Positions 24,928-33,989 of a DNA stretch of 64,000 nt are shown piece by piece. A program made the position numbers and the translations under genes. The DNA is from a virus. The first letter of the stretch is position 1; the number at the start of each line of letters is the position of its first letter. Location: positions 100,119 to 164,118 of IMG/VR virus record IMGVR_UViG_3300025874_000005; one strand, written 5' to 3'. The notes beneath the pieces were generated by a model. That model was given only the letters and a program-made list of their open reading frames with translations, was not told the origin of the DNA and made no database searches.

Positions 24928-25842
24928 ATGAAAGAAACCCCTTCACAGTTACCGATTCAAAGTTATGTAATGAATTTCCCACATACTTTCTCAACAAATG
25001 ACCCTAATAACGTTTGGATGAAAGAAATGTCCGATAAAGAGTTAGCTATAAATAGACCTAAAGCATACAAACAATTTATGGATTTGTATAATTTTATGGC
25101 TGGTCAATCATTAGTACATTTGTTACCTGCAGAAGGTAATTTTCAAGATTTAATATACGTTGCTAATTTAGGGTTACAATTACCCCACATTAAAGATGAA
25201 AACCATATTTTATTATCAAATTATACTTCACCTCCAAGACAGGGTGAAGAATATGTTGGTGAAAAATTCTTTAATCAAATGGGTTATAAAACCCACATTT
25301 CTCCCCATAAATGGGAAGGGGAAGCAGATATAAAATATCTAAAAGATAATGTTTATATTGGGGGGTATGATATAAGATCAGATATTAAAACCTACCACTG
25401 GATGGAAGAAAATTTTGATATGAAAGTAATCAAAGTTAAAATGGTTGATGAATATATGTATCACTTAGACTGCAGTATCTTCCCGTTAAATACGCGATCA
25501 ACTATGGTTTGCACTGAGTTATATGATAAAACAGAGTTAGCGCAAATAAGCAAATATACAAATATAATAGATATAAATGCTGATGATTCTACTTATGGAA
25601 TGGCCAATTCTGTTAGATTAGGAAACATGATATTATGTGCCTCAAACATTTCAGAATTAAAAAAATCAGATGAATTTTATGAGGGTGAAAAACACAAAAT
25701 TGAATCATTAGAAAAAATATGTTCTGACGAGGGGATGGAACCTGTTATATTTAATTTATCTGAATATATGAAATCTGGAGCTATGTTAAGTTGTATGGTA
25801 ATGCATTTAAATAGAGTTGATCACTTTAAATCACTTCTTTAA
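24928..25842 (+). CDS. Amidinotransferase/deiminase-superfamily protein
   Basis: A 304-residue protein with the catalytic layout of the guanidino-modifying superfamily (arginine deiminase, DDAH, amidinotransferases): a FQDLIYVANLGL strand (~72-83), E130 and D134 in WEGEADIKYL, H179 in YMYHLDCSIFPLN and a C-terminal nucleophile C289 in SGAMLSCMVMHLNR. These enzymes act on arginine or other guanidines through a covalent Cys adduct. The stop overlaps the next start (TAATG), so it is coupled to the decarboxylase-like gene. Substrate unknown; free arginine, a methylated arginine or an amine acceptor are options. Unexpected in a structural gene cluster. Confidence 0.72.
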   Translation: MKETPSQLPIQSYVMNFPHTFSTNDPNNVWMKEMSDKELAINRPKAYKQFMDLYNFMAGQSLVHLLPAEGNFQDLIYVANLGLQLPHIKDENHILLSNYTSPPRQGEEYVGEKFFNQMGYKTHISPHKWEGEADIKYLKDNVYIGGYDIRSDIKTYHWMEENFDMKVIKVKMVDEYMYHLDCSIFPLNTRSTMVCTELYDKTELAQISKYTNIIDINADDSTYGMANSVRLGNMILCASNISELKKSDEFYEGEKHKIESLEKICSDEGMEPVIFNLSEYMKSGAMLSCMVMHLNRVDHFKSLL

Positions 25843-26609
25843 TGGCTGAAAAACTAGAAGACTGGTTAAATGGAGAAGTTGCAGAATTATCTAAAAAGTC
25901 TGTAGGAGAGTTAAGTAATAATTTTTTCTTTAGAGATCCATTAAGGCCAACACATATAGATTATAAGCATTTTTATAGCCCAGCAGATGGAACTATTTTA
26001 TATCAAAAAGTAGTACAACCTGGTGATCAAGTTTTAGAAATAAAAGGTGTTGATTACACACTTCAAGATGTAATGGGAGATCGTGATTATAATCACCCTT
26101 CTTTAGTTATTGGAATATTTATGTCATTTTATGATGTACATATTAATAGAATTCCATACGGGGGTGTACTTAAATATAAACGTTTGGAGCCTATTGAATC
26201 TACTAATCAACCTATGTTAGCTGTAGAGAAGGATATATTAAATAAAGTAATTAATCCTAACAACATGGCATATTTAAAATACAATGAAAGAATGTCTAAC
26301 CAAGTGTATGTTCCCTCTTTGGATTATACATACCATTTAATACAAATTGCCGATGAAGATGTAAATGTAATAGCCCCTTTTAAACAACAAAATGATCTTT
26401 GTGTCCAAAACGAAAGATTCAGTTTAATTAGATGGGGTTCCCAAGTAGATTTAGTTCTACCTCTAGATTCTAGATATGAGTTTGAGACTGTATTAGATAA
26501 TACAATGCATGTAAATGCTGGTCTTGATAAATTAATTAAAATAAACCACACTCAAAAATGCCTTCAAAACCCCACACAGACGAAGTACACAGAAAACAAA
26601 GAACTGTGA
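25842..26609 (+). CDS. Phosphatidylserine decarboxylase-like protein
   Basis: A 255-residue homologue of PS decarboxylases, self-processing pyruvoyl enzymes. The family triad appears intact: D49 in YSPADG, H100 in SFYDVHINRIPYGG and S200 in RFSLIRWGSQVDLVLP, where autocleavage between G199 and S200 would create the pyruvoyl group. FFFRDPLRP near the start also fits. No transmembrane helix is evident, as in soluble Psd-like decarboxylases. A bacterial Psd makes phosphatidylethanolamine from phosphatidylserine at the inner membrane; here the substrate may be a lipid or another amine compound. Coupled to the preceding gene and overlapping phoH by 52 bases. Confidence 0.78.
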   Translation: MAEKLEDWLNGEVAELSKKSVGELSNNFFFRDPLRPTHIDYKHFYSPADGTILYQKVVQPGDQVLEIKGVDYTLQDVMGDRDYNHPSLVIGIFMSFYDVHINRIPYGGVLKYKRLEPIESTNQPMLAVEKDILNKVINPNNMAYLKYNERMSNQVYVPSLDYTYHLIQIADEDVNVIAPFKQQNDLCVQNERFSLIRWGSQVDLVLPLDSRYEFETVLDNTMHVNAGLDKLIKINHTQKCLQNPTQTKYTENKEL

Positions 26610-27292
26610 AGAACCCAATAAAATTCAAAATAAGTTTAAACGAGGAACAAAAAGAAGCCAAACAAAAAATATTAGATAACACATTAACCCTATTAGCCGG
26701 AAGAGCAGGATCTGGAAAAACACTCCTAGCATGTCAAGTTGCTTTAGATGGTCTTATACGAAGACACTATTCAAAAATAATCATTACTAGACCTACAGTT
26801 TCAAAAGAAGAAATAGGATTTTTACCTGGGGATTTAAGAGAAAAAATGGATCCTTGGATTCAACCTATTTACCAAAATATGTATGCCTTATATGATAAGG
26901 TAAAAGTAGAAAAATTAATTGAGGATGGCAAAGTAGAAATAGTTCCTTTAGCATTTATGAGAGGAAGAACCTTTTTAGACTCTTGTATTATTGTAGATGA
27001 AGCTCAGAATGTTACTCATGAACAAATGGAAATGATTTCAACCCGAATAGGATTAAGATCAAAAATGATTATTTGTGGTGATGACCACCAAGTTGATTTG
27101 AAATCAAAACGAGAATCTGGTTTTAGATTTTTATACTCAGCAGCTCGTAAAGTAAAAAATATGTGTTCTATTACTTTAATGCAAAATCATAGAGACCCAA
27201 TTGTGGATAACTTGATTGAAATTTATGAAGAAGCTGAAAGTAGGGGGATTATTAAAGGATCCTCCGGCACTAGCGGAAAAGCTAGGCGATAG
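26558..27292 (+). CDS. phoH: PhoH-family P-loop ATPase
   Basis: A 244-residue PhoH protein, widespread in marine phages. Walker A is AGRAGSGKT (47-55); TRPTVSKEEIGFLPGDLREK, SCIIVDEAQNVTHEQM (Walker B), GDDHQVDL and LMQNHRDPIVDNL are family segments. The cytoplasmic role is uncertain; an RNA- or stress-linked ATPase has been proposed for the family. The start ATG 26558 overlaps the upstream gene by 52 bases in another frame and is the first methionine before the conserved domain. A terminator follows within 20 bases. Confidence 0.9.
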   Translation: MPSKPHTDEVHRKQRTVKNPIKFKISLNEEQKEAKQKILDNTLTLLAGRAGSGKTLLACQVALDGLIRRHYSKIIITRPTVSKEEIGFLPGDLREKMDPWIQPIYQNMYALYDKVKVEKLIEDGKVEIVPLAFMRGRTFLDSCIIVDEAQNVTHEQMEMISTRIGLRSKMIICGDDHQVDLKSKRESGFRFLYSAARKVKNMCSITLMQNHRDPIVDNLIEIYEEAESRGIIKGSSGTSGKARR

Positions 27293-27307
27293 TCCTAAAA
27301 ATTTAAA

Positions 27308-27336
27308 AGGGGCTTAGCAATTAAGCCTCTTTTTTT
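27308..27336 (+). terminator. Intrinsic terminator after phoH
   Basis: Nine-base stem AGGGGCTTA / TAAGCCTCT (one G-U pair), loop GCAAT, then seven T. The ATATTTATA element begins three bases later. Confidence 0.88.
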
Positions 27337-27338
27337 AT

Positions 27339-27347
27339 ATATTTATA
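27339..27347 (+). promoter_or_regulatory. ATATTTATA element (candidate late promoter)
   Basis: ATATTTATAACAAAA, 12 bases before ATG 27360 and directly behind a terminator, the arrangement expected of a promoter. Confidence 0.6.
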
Positions 27348-27359
27348 ACAAAAATAATT

Positions 27360-28673
27360 ATGGCATCAATACTTACTCCATCAGCATTTCAGATTAAAAT
27401 AAAGGAGGAACACGTAGTTAAGGGTATTAAAACTACAAATGAAACATTTTTTACATTAGGGAATATTACTAATGTAGATAGAAGAATAGTTACAATACCA
27501 GCTCAAACTCCAATTGATTTATTTAATGTCAATGGGGTAAGACCTTCAGCAGGAACTTTTCCATCAAGTAGTATGAAATATGCTAGGATTACTAATTTAG
27601 ACACAACATCTTCATTAGCAGTTTCTTTTACATCATCAAAGTCACCTGATGGGATAGGCGTTATAGGTACGGATTTAACTTCATCTTATACAAGCGGTGG
27701 TGTTGGGGGTGTAATTGGGTTATACGCAGGTGTACCAACTACAGCAAGTGTTAGTGGTAGTGGGATGACATTAGATGTTGTTATTTCTTCATCTTTAATA
27801 ATGAGTCAAAGTTTAGGATTAAATATTGCACCCGATGATTGTGCTACTGGAACTTATAATGTTAATTTAATAGGAGGTAGCGGTACTGGAGCAACAGCTC
27901 AAGCAGTAGTTACAGGAGCAAATCCATCTACACCAACATTATCAACTGTAATGGTATTAAATCCTGGAAGAGGATATGTAGTAGGAGATTTATTAACAAT
28001 TGCAAGCGGAGATTTAGGAACGGGACAATTAGTAACAAATCAACCTTTTACTAATAACGGTTTAATTCCTAATGTAACAAATAATATAACAAGAGAAATA
28101 GCAGTTTATACAGCTACAGGTCAAGGTGGTACAGTTAGTGTAAAGTCAGATGGTGGTGTAATTACAGTAGTAAAACCAGTAAATATAGGAACAGGATATT
28201 TGGAAAATCAAACAATTACAATATCTCAAGATCAACTAACTAATGTAGGGTTTGGAGTAGTAAGTTCAGATTATACTAATACATTAATAGCAGATGATGT
28301 TGCTGATTCATCTGCAGCATCTATGTTAGCCTTAACTAGTAGTAATATAAATACAAACGTATTTCAAGCAAAAATAGCAGCAGGTGGAAGTGGGTATGAA
28401 GTAGGAGAAACAATTACAGTAAATGGTGCTGAAATAGGTAATTCAACAGATGCCGTATTTACTTTAACCTTAAATGATTTTACAGAAAATGGAGCAAGAA
28501 GTTACTGGACGATGGATGTATTACCTACATCATCTTTAATGTTTTCAAGTCCTCAAGTTACAGGAAGTACATTTAACGGCTTCTTTGAGCAAGATATAGA
28601 ATTTGTTTCTGTGTATGCTGAAACAGAAAGGATGGATGTTGAATACGTAGTTGTTAACTCAGATAACGCATAA
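27360..28673 (+). CDS. Virion protein with Gly-rich decoration repeats
   Basis: A 437-residue beta-rich protein. The N-terminal ~90 residues (MASILTPSAFQIKIKEEHVV, TPIDLFNVNG) and C-terminal ~60 flank a middle region of repeats shaped like Gly-x-Gly-Tyr-x-x-Gly-(D/E)-x-(L/I)-T: NPGRGYVVGDLLTI, NIGTGYLENQTITI and GGSGYEVGETITV. The same type of module is inserted in the tail sheath at 51002-53596. It begins a new unit after a terminator and lies before the neck genes. A decoration, whisker or head-tail protein is plausible; the family is not named here. Confidence 0.6.
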   Translation: MASILTPSAFQIKIKEEHVVKGIKTTNETFFTLGNITNVDRRIVTIPAQTPIDLFNVNGVRPSAGTFPSSSMKYARITNLDTTSSLAVSFTSSKSPDGIGVIGTDLTSSYTSGGVGGVIGLYAGVPTTASVSGSGMTLDVVISSSLIMSQSLGLNIAPDDCATGTYNVNLIGGSGTGATAQAVVTGANPSTPTLSTVMVLNPGRGYVVGDLLTIASGDLGTGQLVTNQPFTNNGLIPNVTNNITREIAVYTATGQGGTVSVKSDGGVITVVKPVNIGTGYLENQTITISQDQLTNVGFGVVSSDYTNTLIADDVADSSAASMLALTSSNINTNVFQAKIAAGGSGYEVGETITVNGAEIGNSTDAVFTLTLNDFTENGARSYWTMDVLPTSSLMFSSPQVTGSTFNGFFEQDIEFVSVYAETERMDVEYVVVNSDNA

Positions 28674-28683
28674 ATAAAAAACT

Positions 28684-29847
28684 ATGGCAAATATACCAAT
28701 ATGGCCCGGATCTAGTTCATTCCACCCAGGAGATACACCTTTTGGGTTTTATGATAATGATCCTGAATTCCAAATAGACGCAGATAAATTTTCAACTTTT
28801 GCAGCAAGAAGATTAGGATATCCTATTGTGGATGTTGAACTTCAAGATTTAAACTTTTATGCTGCTTTTGAAGAAGCAGTAACAATATATGCTAATGAAT
28901 TATACGGGTTTAAAATTAGAGATAATTATTTAACCTTAGAAGGAGCAGATGCTTCTACTATGGATATTGAAAATTCAGTTGTTGTTCCAAATCTAGGAAG
29001 AATAATCCAAATGTCAGAACAATATGGGGTTGAAGCTGGTACTGGTGGTAATGTTGACTGGCATACAGGTCATGTTAATTTAACAAAATCAGTACAAGAT
29101 TATAATTTAGAAGAATGGGCAAAGGATACTATACCACATTATAAGGATCATGATATAGAAATTATGAGAGTTTTTTATGAAGCTCCACCTGCAATGTTAA
29201 GATTTTTTGATCCTTATGTAGGAGCAGGAATGGGTACTATGGATATGATGGATACTTTTGGTTGGGATGGATTTTCTCCTGCTGGTGTAAATTTCATGTT
29301 AATGCCTATTAATTATGATTTACAAGTTATCCAACAAATAGAATTTAATGATATGATCAGAAGAGCAAATTATTCTTTTGAAATGCATAACAATAATTTA
29401 AGAATTTTCCCAATACCCGATGGATCAGTCCCAAAATTATACTTTGAATATATTCTTAACTCAGAAAGATCTTCAGCTTCCTTTGTAGTAGGTGGAAGTA
29501 GTACTATTACTAATATATATGATGTACCTTATAAAAACCCAAATTACGATGATATTAACTCAGTAGGTAGAAGTTGGATATTTGAATATGCTTTAGCTTT
29601 ATGTAAAGAAATGTTAGGGTATGTTAGAGGTAAATATCAAGTAGTACCAGTCCCTGGGGATAATGTTACACTAAATGCAAATGATTTAATTACAGCAGCT
29701 ACTGGAGAAAAAGAAAGATTAATTGATAGGTTAAGGGCTTATTTAGGAGAAACATCAAGAGAAAAATTACTAGAAAGAAGAACAGCCGAAAGCGATTTCA
29801 TTGAAAAAGAATTAGGCAAGGTTCCATTTCCAATTTATATAGGATAA
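28684..29847 (+). CDS. gp13: Neck protein (gp13-like)
   Basis: A 387-residue protein matching marine T4-like gp13 neck proteins: MANIPIWPGSSSFHPGDTPF at the start, ARRLGYPIVDVELQDLNFYA, AVTIYANELYGFKIRDNYL, MRVFYEAPPAMLRFFDPY, and NNNLRIFPIPDGSVPKLYFE. In T4, gp13 and gp14 form the neck that seals the packaged head and receives the tail. The order here (gp13, gp14, gp15-like) is that of T4, which supports the call. Confidence 0.75.
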   Translation: MANIPIWPGSSSFHPGDTPFGFYDNDPEFQIDADKFSTFAARRLGYPIVDVELQDLNFYAAFEEAVTIYANELYGFKIRDNYLTLEGADASTMDIENSVVVPNLGRIIQMSEQYGVEAGTGGNVDWHTGHVNLTKSVQDYNLEEWAKDTIPHYKDHDIEIMRVFYEAPPAMLRFFDPYVGAGMGTMDMMDTFGWDGFSPAGVNFMLMPINYDLQVIQQIEFNDMIRRANYSFEMHNNNLRIFPIPDGSVPKLYFEYILNSERSSASFVVGGSSTITNIYDVPYKNPNYDDINSVGRSWIFEYALALCKEMLGYVRGKYQVVPVPGDNVTLNANDLITAATGEKERLIDRLRAYLGETSREKLLERRTAESDFIEKELGKVPFPIYIG

Positions 29848-29848
29848 T

Positions 29849-30445
29849 ATGGCATTATTTGGAGGAGCAAGAGACATAAGTTTATTTAGACATCTAAATA
29901 GAGAGTTAATGGCAGACATCATTACTCAGCAATGTTCTTTTTATAAGTTTAAGTTAGAAGAAACTAAAGTAAACATATATGGAGAAGCAGCAGAGGAAAA
30001 ATTCTACATGGGTCCTGTTTTACTAAATTGTCTAATTGAAAGATCAAATGAAGAATTTCCTGAAACAGATTTAGGTACTGACTTTACTTGGGGTGCTACC
30101 TTTAAATTTTTAAGAGATGATTTATTAGGAAAAATGAAAGAATTTAATTTAGATTTTGCACCTACAAACTATCAATATGGAGCTGATTTAGTTCCTGAAG
30201 TTGGAGATATAATTTTATATAATGAAGGATATTATGAAGTAGATAATGTAAATGCTAACCAATATTTTATGGGTAAAAATCCAGATTATCCTAATTCACC
30301 TCAATTACAAAACCCAGGCTTAGAAAATTTTGGAACTTCAGTTTCAATTATAGTTGAAACACATTATGTACCTGCTGATAAGGTTGGTATTACACAAGAA
30401 AGATTGTATACTGGAAATAATTCAAACCCATCACTAAATGGCTAA
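29849..30445 (+). CDS. gp14: Neck protein (gp14-like)
   Basis: A 198-residue protein one base after the gp13-like stop, overlapping the next gene by eight bases. Segments GGARDISLFRHLNRELMADI, QQCSFYKFKLEETKVNIYGE, PEVGDIILYNEGYYEVDNV and VSIIVETHYVPADKVGI look like the marine T4-like gp14 neck family: a helical start, then a beta-barrel-like core. It would join gp13 in the head-completion collar. The assignment leans on gene order as well as sequence. Confidence 0.65.
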   Translation: MALFGGARDISLFRHLNRELMADIITQQCSFYKFKLEETKVNIYGEAAEEKFYMGPVLLNCLIERSNEEFPETDLGTDFTWGATFKFLRDDLLGKMKEFNLDFAPTNYQYGADLVPEVGDIILYNEGYYEVDNVNANQYFMGKNPDYPNSPQLQNPGLENFGTSVSIIVETHYVPADKVGITQERLYTGNNSNPSLNG

Positions 30446-31397
30446 AAGAGGAAAAATACCAACACCTAAAACTCAAAGAGAAATATTAAATTCTCAAATT
30501 GATCCATACAGCCCACCAGCTGGTTCTCCTGGTTTTTCAGATACAGGTAATCCTAATAATGCTGATACTCCTAATAGAGGTAACCAAGTATCATTTAGAG
30601 ATGATACTACTAAACCTTTTAGTTTAGGAATTAAAGATATAGATGAAGCTATTGCTTATTATATGGAAGAAGTAATTCAACCTACCGTAATACAAAATGG
30701 GGCAGTACAACAAGTACCATTTATTTATGGTTCTCCTGAAAGGTGGAAGCAGGTACAAAAAGATGGGTATTATAGAGATAAAAAAGGTAAAATTATGTTA
30801 CCTTTAATTACTTTTAAACGTAACAATATTGAAAAAGTTAGAAATATAGCTAATAAATTAGATGCAAATAACCCACATAATGTAAATATTTTTCAAAAAC
30901 AATATAGTGTTAGTAATGCTTATGATAATTTTGATATACTAAATAATAAAAGACCTGATAAGGTTAATTATGCAGTAGTAGTACCTGACTATGTAAATAT
31001 TACTTATGATTTTATTGTTGCTACTTACTATATAGAACAATTAAATAAAATAGTCGAAGCTATTAACTATGCTTCAGATTCTTATTGGGGCAATCCTGAA
31101 AGATATCAATTTAGAGCTAGAATAGATAATTTTGCTACACCTGTACAAGTAGAACAAAAAGGAGAAAGATCAGTTAAAGCAACATTTAGCCTAAAATTAT
31201 ATGGTTATTTAGTTCCTGACACAGTCCAAAAACAATTAAACGCAATAAAAAAATTCAATACCCCAACACAAATTATATTTAATATGGAAACAGTACAAAG
31301 TATAGAAGAGTTAAACCAAAGAAAAAAATTAGATAATTCCCGTCTTAGTATTCAAACGGATAATAATTTTACAGAATTTCCAAAATCTGGGAAATAA
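30438..31397 (+). CDS. gp15: Tail sheath stabilizer / terminator (gp15-like)
   Basis: A 319-residue protein. The N-terminal ~55 residues are flexible and Pro/Asn-rich. The core follows the T4 gp15 layout: VPFIYGSPERWKQVQKDG, a KIMLPLITFKR strand, a central beta/helix region (NYAVVVPDYVNITYDFIVAT) with a long helix (YIEQLNKIVEAINYAS), and SVKATFSLKLYGYLVPD. gp15 caps the finished tail tube and sheath and binds the neck. It follows gp13- and gp14-like genes as in T4. I rate family membership as likely rather than certain. Confidence 0.6.
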   Translation: MAKRGKIPTPKTQREILNSQIDPYSPPAGSPGFSDTGNPNNADTPNRGNQVSFRDDTTKPFSLGIKDIDEAIAYYMEEVIQPTVIQNGAVQQVPFIYGSPERWKQVQKDGYYRDKKGKIMLPLITFKRNNIEKVRNIANKLDANNPHNVNIFQKQYSVSNAYDNFDILNNKRPDKVNYAVVVPDYVNITYDFIVATYYIEQLNKIVEAINYASDSYWGNPERYQFRARIDNFATPVQVEQKGERSVKATFSLKLYGYLVPDTVQKQLNAIKKFNTPTQIIFNMETVQSIEELNQRKKLDNSRLSIQTDNNFTEFPKSGK

Positions 31398-31411
31398 TAC
31401 TGTTTTTTATA

Positions 31412-31420
31412 ATATTTATA
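31412..31420 (+). promoter_or_regulatory. ATATTTATA element overlapping TATAAATA
   Basis: ATATTTATAAATAAAA, 11 bases before ATG 31432, with an exact T4 late box TATAAATA at 31417-31424. Confidence 0.55.
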
Positions 31421-31431
31421 AATAAAATTAG

Positions 31432-33972
31432 ATGGGTATAATATTAAGACAGAACAAAGGTTCCGAGTTAACATTCGCAGAAGTAGATGGCAATTTTCAG
31501 TCACTCTACTACTCTAGTTCTCTGTCTGGTACTGACCTTCAATTCTTTTTTGCAAGTAGTAGTGTAACACATAGTATAGATTTACAAAATGTTCCGGGAT
31601 TTACAGGAGTTACAATTGAAAGTGGAAGTACTTTAATAAGTAATGGTGTTCAAACTCTAAATTTTTTAGGAGATGGTATAGCTAGTATAACAAACTCCCC
31701 AACAACAAACCAAGTTGATATTAATATCCAAGGAGGTGGTGGTGGTGGTGGTTCTGGAACAGGAATATTCCAATTATTAGGAGCTACAGATATATATTTT
31801 GCAACCTCTTCATTACAAGTTACAGCCAGTACTTACCAAGAATCTGAGTATACTACTATAGGCGTTACACAAAACCCAAACAATGATGGCACTGGAGGTA
31901 ATGTAGCTAAGTATGGAATGATGTTTAGCCAATCAGTATGGCATTATACGGATAATGTAGGTTACCCAACATCAAAAGCATGGCAGACAGATTTAGAAGG
32001 ATCGGTATTTAATAACTATGACCAAAATACAGATACAGCAGAAATTTTAAGGTTTATTGCAACACAATTAAGTGCATCATCCCCAGATACTTCCCCAAAT
32101 GCTCGTTATTATTCTGGTACTTCTGAAACAATTGCTTCAAATGGAACTGGTGGGGTTACGGGTTATGTACCCAATTCTACAACCGACCCCATTTTATTAT
32201 ATTTGCAAGGAAAAGGATGGGCTATAGCAGGACAAAGTGTATTTCAAGGAATTACCCCAATTTATAATAATTCAGGCTATAATATAAAATATACATCAGT
32301 TGCAGCTGGTTCGACTACATGCCCCTCATCATCTTATGATCCTTCTTTCCAATTATTCAATTTAGGATTAGTAAGTTCTTCATTTACAACATCAGGTTCT
32401 TTAAGAAGAATTTTTGCTGATAACTCTGCAAAAACCCAAACAGTAGTAGATGAACAACAATATACTTTAGTAAAAACCCCACCACCTTTTAATACAACAT
32501 CAGGTCAAACTATTGGGGCAATACCTACAGTAGGAGGATTAGATATAAAATATCAAGATGGTAAATTTGCTACGATTTTCCAAAATAATTTATATAATGG
32601 GGGTATTTCTTTCACAACAAAAGAGGCTACAGGTTGGTATAGATTATCTTCATCAATAGGAGTACAATCAGGTTCTTCTAATTATACTACTTTTTATGAT
32701 CAAGATACTGAAATATTTTGGTCGGAAGTACAAACTAGTGATTTTTCTCAAACAGTAGGTTTTAATACTAGACAAAGTTCATCTTTATCAGCAACCTCAA
32801 GATCACTTTCAGGAGCTCCTTTATTATTAACATCAAATTTTAAAGAAGGATCTCATCTTACAGGATATTTCAATCCTTTATTTTCAGCACAACCTACATT
32901 TGCTTCAATTACAGAAACAGATTCTTTAGTAACCCCCTCTAACCCAACAGGTGGAACTAGAAATGGAAGTACAAATGGGGGTACTGTTCAAACTTCTAAT
33001 TTTATATATTCTAGTGGGGGTGTTGTTAGAACTGTAGGAACTATACCAAGTCAAGGAGATGTTGTTTATTTGACAGCAAGTTTAGCATTTAATGCAGGAT
33101 CAGGAGGGGCTGATAATATCAACCAAACCGGATTTGGCACAACAACATTTATAACAACAACAAAAGGTAGAGAATTTGGAGGATCGTTAAATACCGTATT
33201 TACTAATACTTATGCTTATTTTGACCCAGGGGCATATGGACAAAATGTACTGTCAGGTTCTATGGGTTACTACGGTAGAGCTCAAGGATATGATGGTGGC
33301 ACCTTAACTGGGGCTTCAAGTAATACAATATTTACAGAACAATTTTCAGGAGAAGATTATAGAATAGTTATTGATGATGATTTATTAACAGGATCCTATG
33401 CTAGTGGAACAAAATTGGCAACGGGTGTGTATGCAGAGTATGTTCAACAACCCTTAGAATTACAAATAAAACCAGGATATTTAGTAACCCCAGGAGGAAC
33501 ATATGGTTATTGGACTCCTGCAAACGCTGGTGCAAATACTTATCAATATTATTCAAGAGCATTTCAAAGAGATTTAACAACAGGAGCAAGTGATGTAACA
33601 GCTAGTTTTGGTGCAGCTTTAAATACGTGGGATAGCACAGCTAATGGGGTATCAGTAGCATTTTTGTTTTCAGGTTCGGGTGCACAAGCTTATACAAATC
33701 CAAGAATATTTGATCCTGCAACAACCGTAGGAGATGCTTTACAAATAGGTATAACAAATAATAATTTTACAAATCCATTTAGTGATCCAATTGATTTATA
33801 TGCTTGTAAAACAGGTACAGTAAGAGGAAGTGGAGCTGGTACAAGTTATGAATTTCCTCTTTTAAATGGAAATGGTATGACTTTAGATCAGTTAACACAG
33901 GACTTTATAGTTATAATAAGATATAAAGGAGACCCAGTTCCAGTAGAAGATATAGACATAACGATTACGTAA
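31432..33972 (+). CDS. Tail fibre-like structural protein
   Basis: An 846-residue Ser/Thr/Gly/Asn-rich, beta-type protein. The N terminus, LRQNKGSELTFAEVDGNFQS, is a widespread phage-fibre attachment motif (NKG-x-x-LT-x-x-E-x-D-x-NF). A Gly run (GGGGGGSGTG, ~100) separates it from long beta-rich regions with many Ser-Ser and Tyr residues. The C-terminal end (LTQDFIVIIRYKGDPVPVED) is compact. It lies in the same unit as the collagen-like fibre, 17 bases upstream of it. A host-recognition or whisker fibre is the likely role. Confidence 0.7.
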   Translation: MGIILRQNKGSELTFAEVDGNFQSLYYSSSLSGTDLQFFFASSSVTHSIDLQNVPGFTGVTIESGSTLISNGVQTLNFLGDGIASITNSPTTNQVDINIQGGGGGGGSGTGIFQLLGATDIYFATSSLQVTASTYQESEYTTIGVTQNPNNDGTGGNVAKYGMMFSQSVWHYTDNVGYPTSKAWQTDLEGSVFNNYDQNTDTAEILRFIATQLSASSPDTSPNARYYSGTSETIASNGTGGVTGYVPNSTTDPILLYLQGKGWAIAGQSVFQGITPIYNNSGYNIKYTSVAAGSTTCPSSSYDPSFQLFNLGLVSSSFTTSGSLRRIFADNSAKTQTVVDEQQYTLVKTPPPFNTTSGQTIGAIPTVGGLDIKYQDGKFATIFQNNLYNGGISFTTKEATGWYRLSSSIGVQSGSSNYTTFYDQDTEIFWSEVQTSDFSQTVGFNTRQSSSLSATSRSLSGAPLLLTSNFKEGSHLTGYFNPLFSAQPTFASITETDSLVTPSNPTGGTRNGSTNGGTVQTSNFIYSSGGVVRTVGTIPSQGDVVYLTASLAFNAGSGGADNINQTGFGTTTFITTTKGREFGGSLNTVFTNTYAYFDPGAYGQNVLSGSMGYYGRAQGYDGGTLTGASSNTIFTEQFSGEDYRIVIDDDLLTGSYASGTKLATGVYAEYVQQPLELQIKPGYLVTPGGTYGYWTPANAGANTYQYYSRAFQRDLTTGASDVTASFGAALNTWDSTANGVSVAFLFSGSGAQAYTNPRIFDPATTVGDALQIGITNNNFTNPFSDPIDLYACKTGTVRGSGAGTSYEFPLLNGNGMTLDQLTQDFIVIIRYKGDPVPVEDIDITIT

Positions 33973-33989
33973 AAGAATAAAGATATAGA

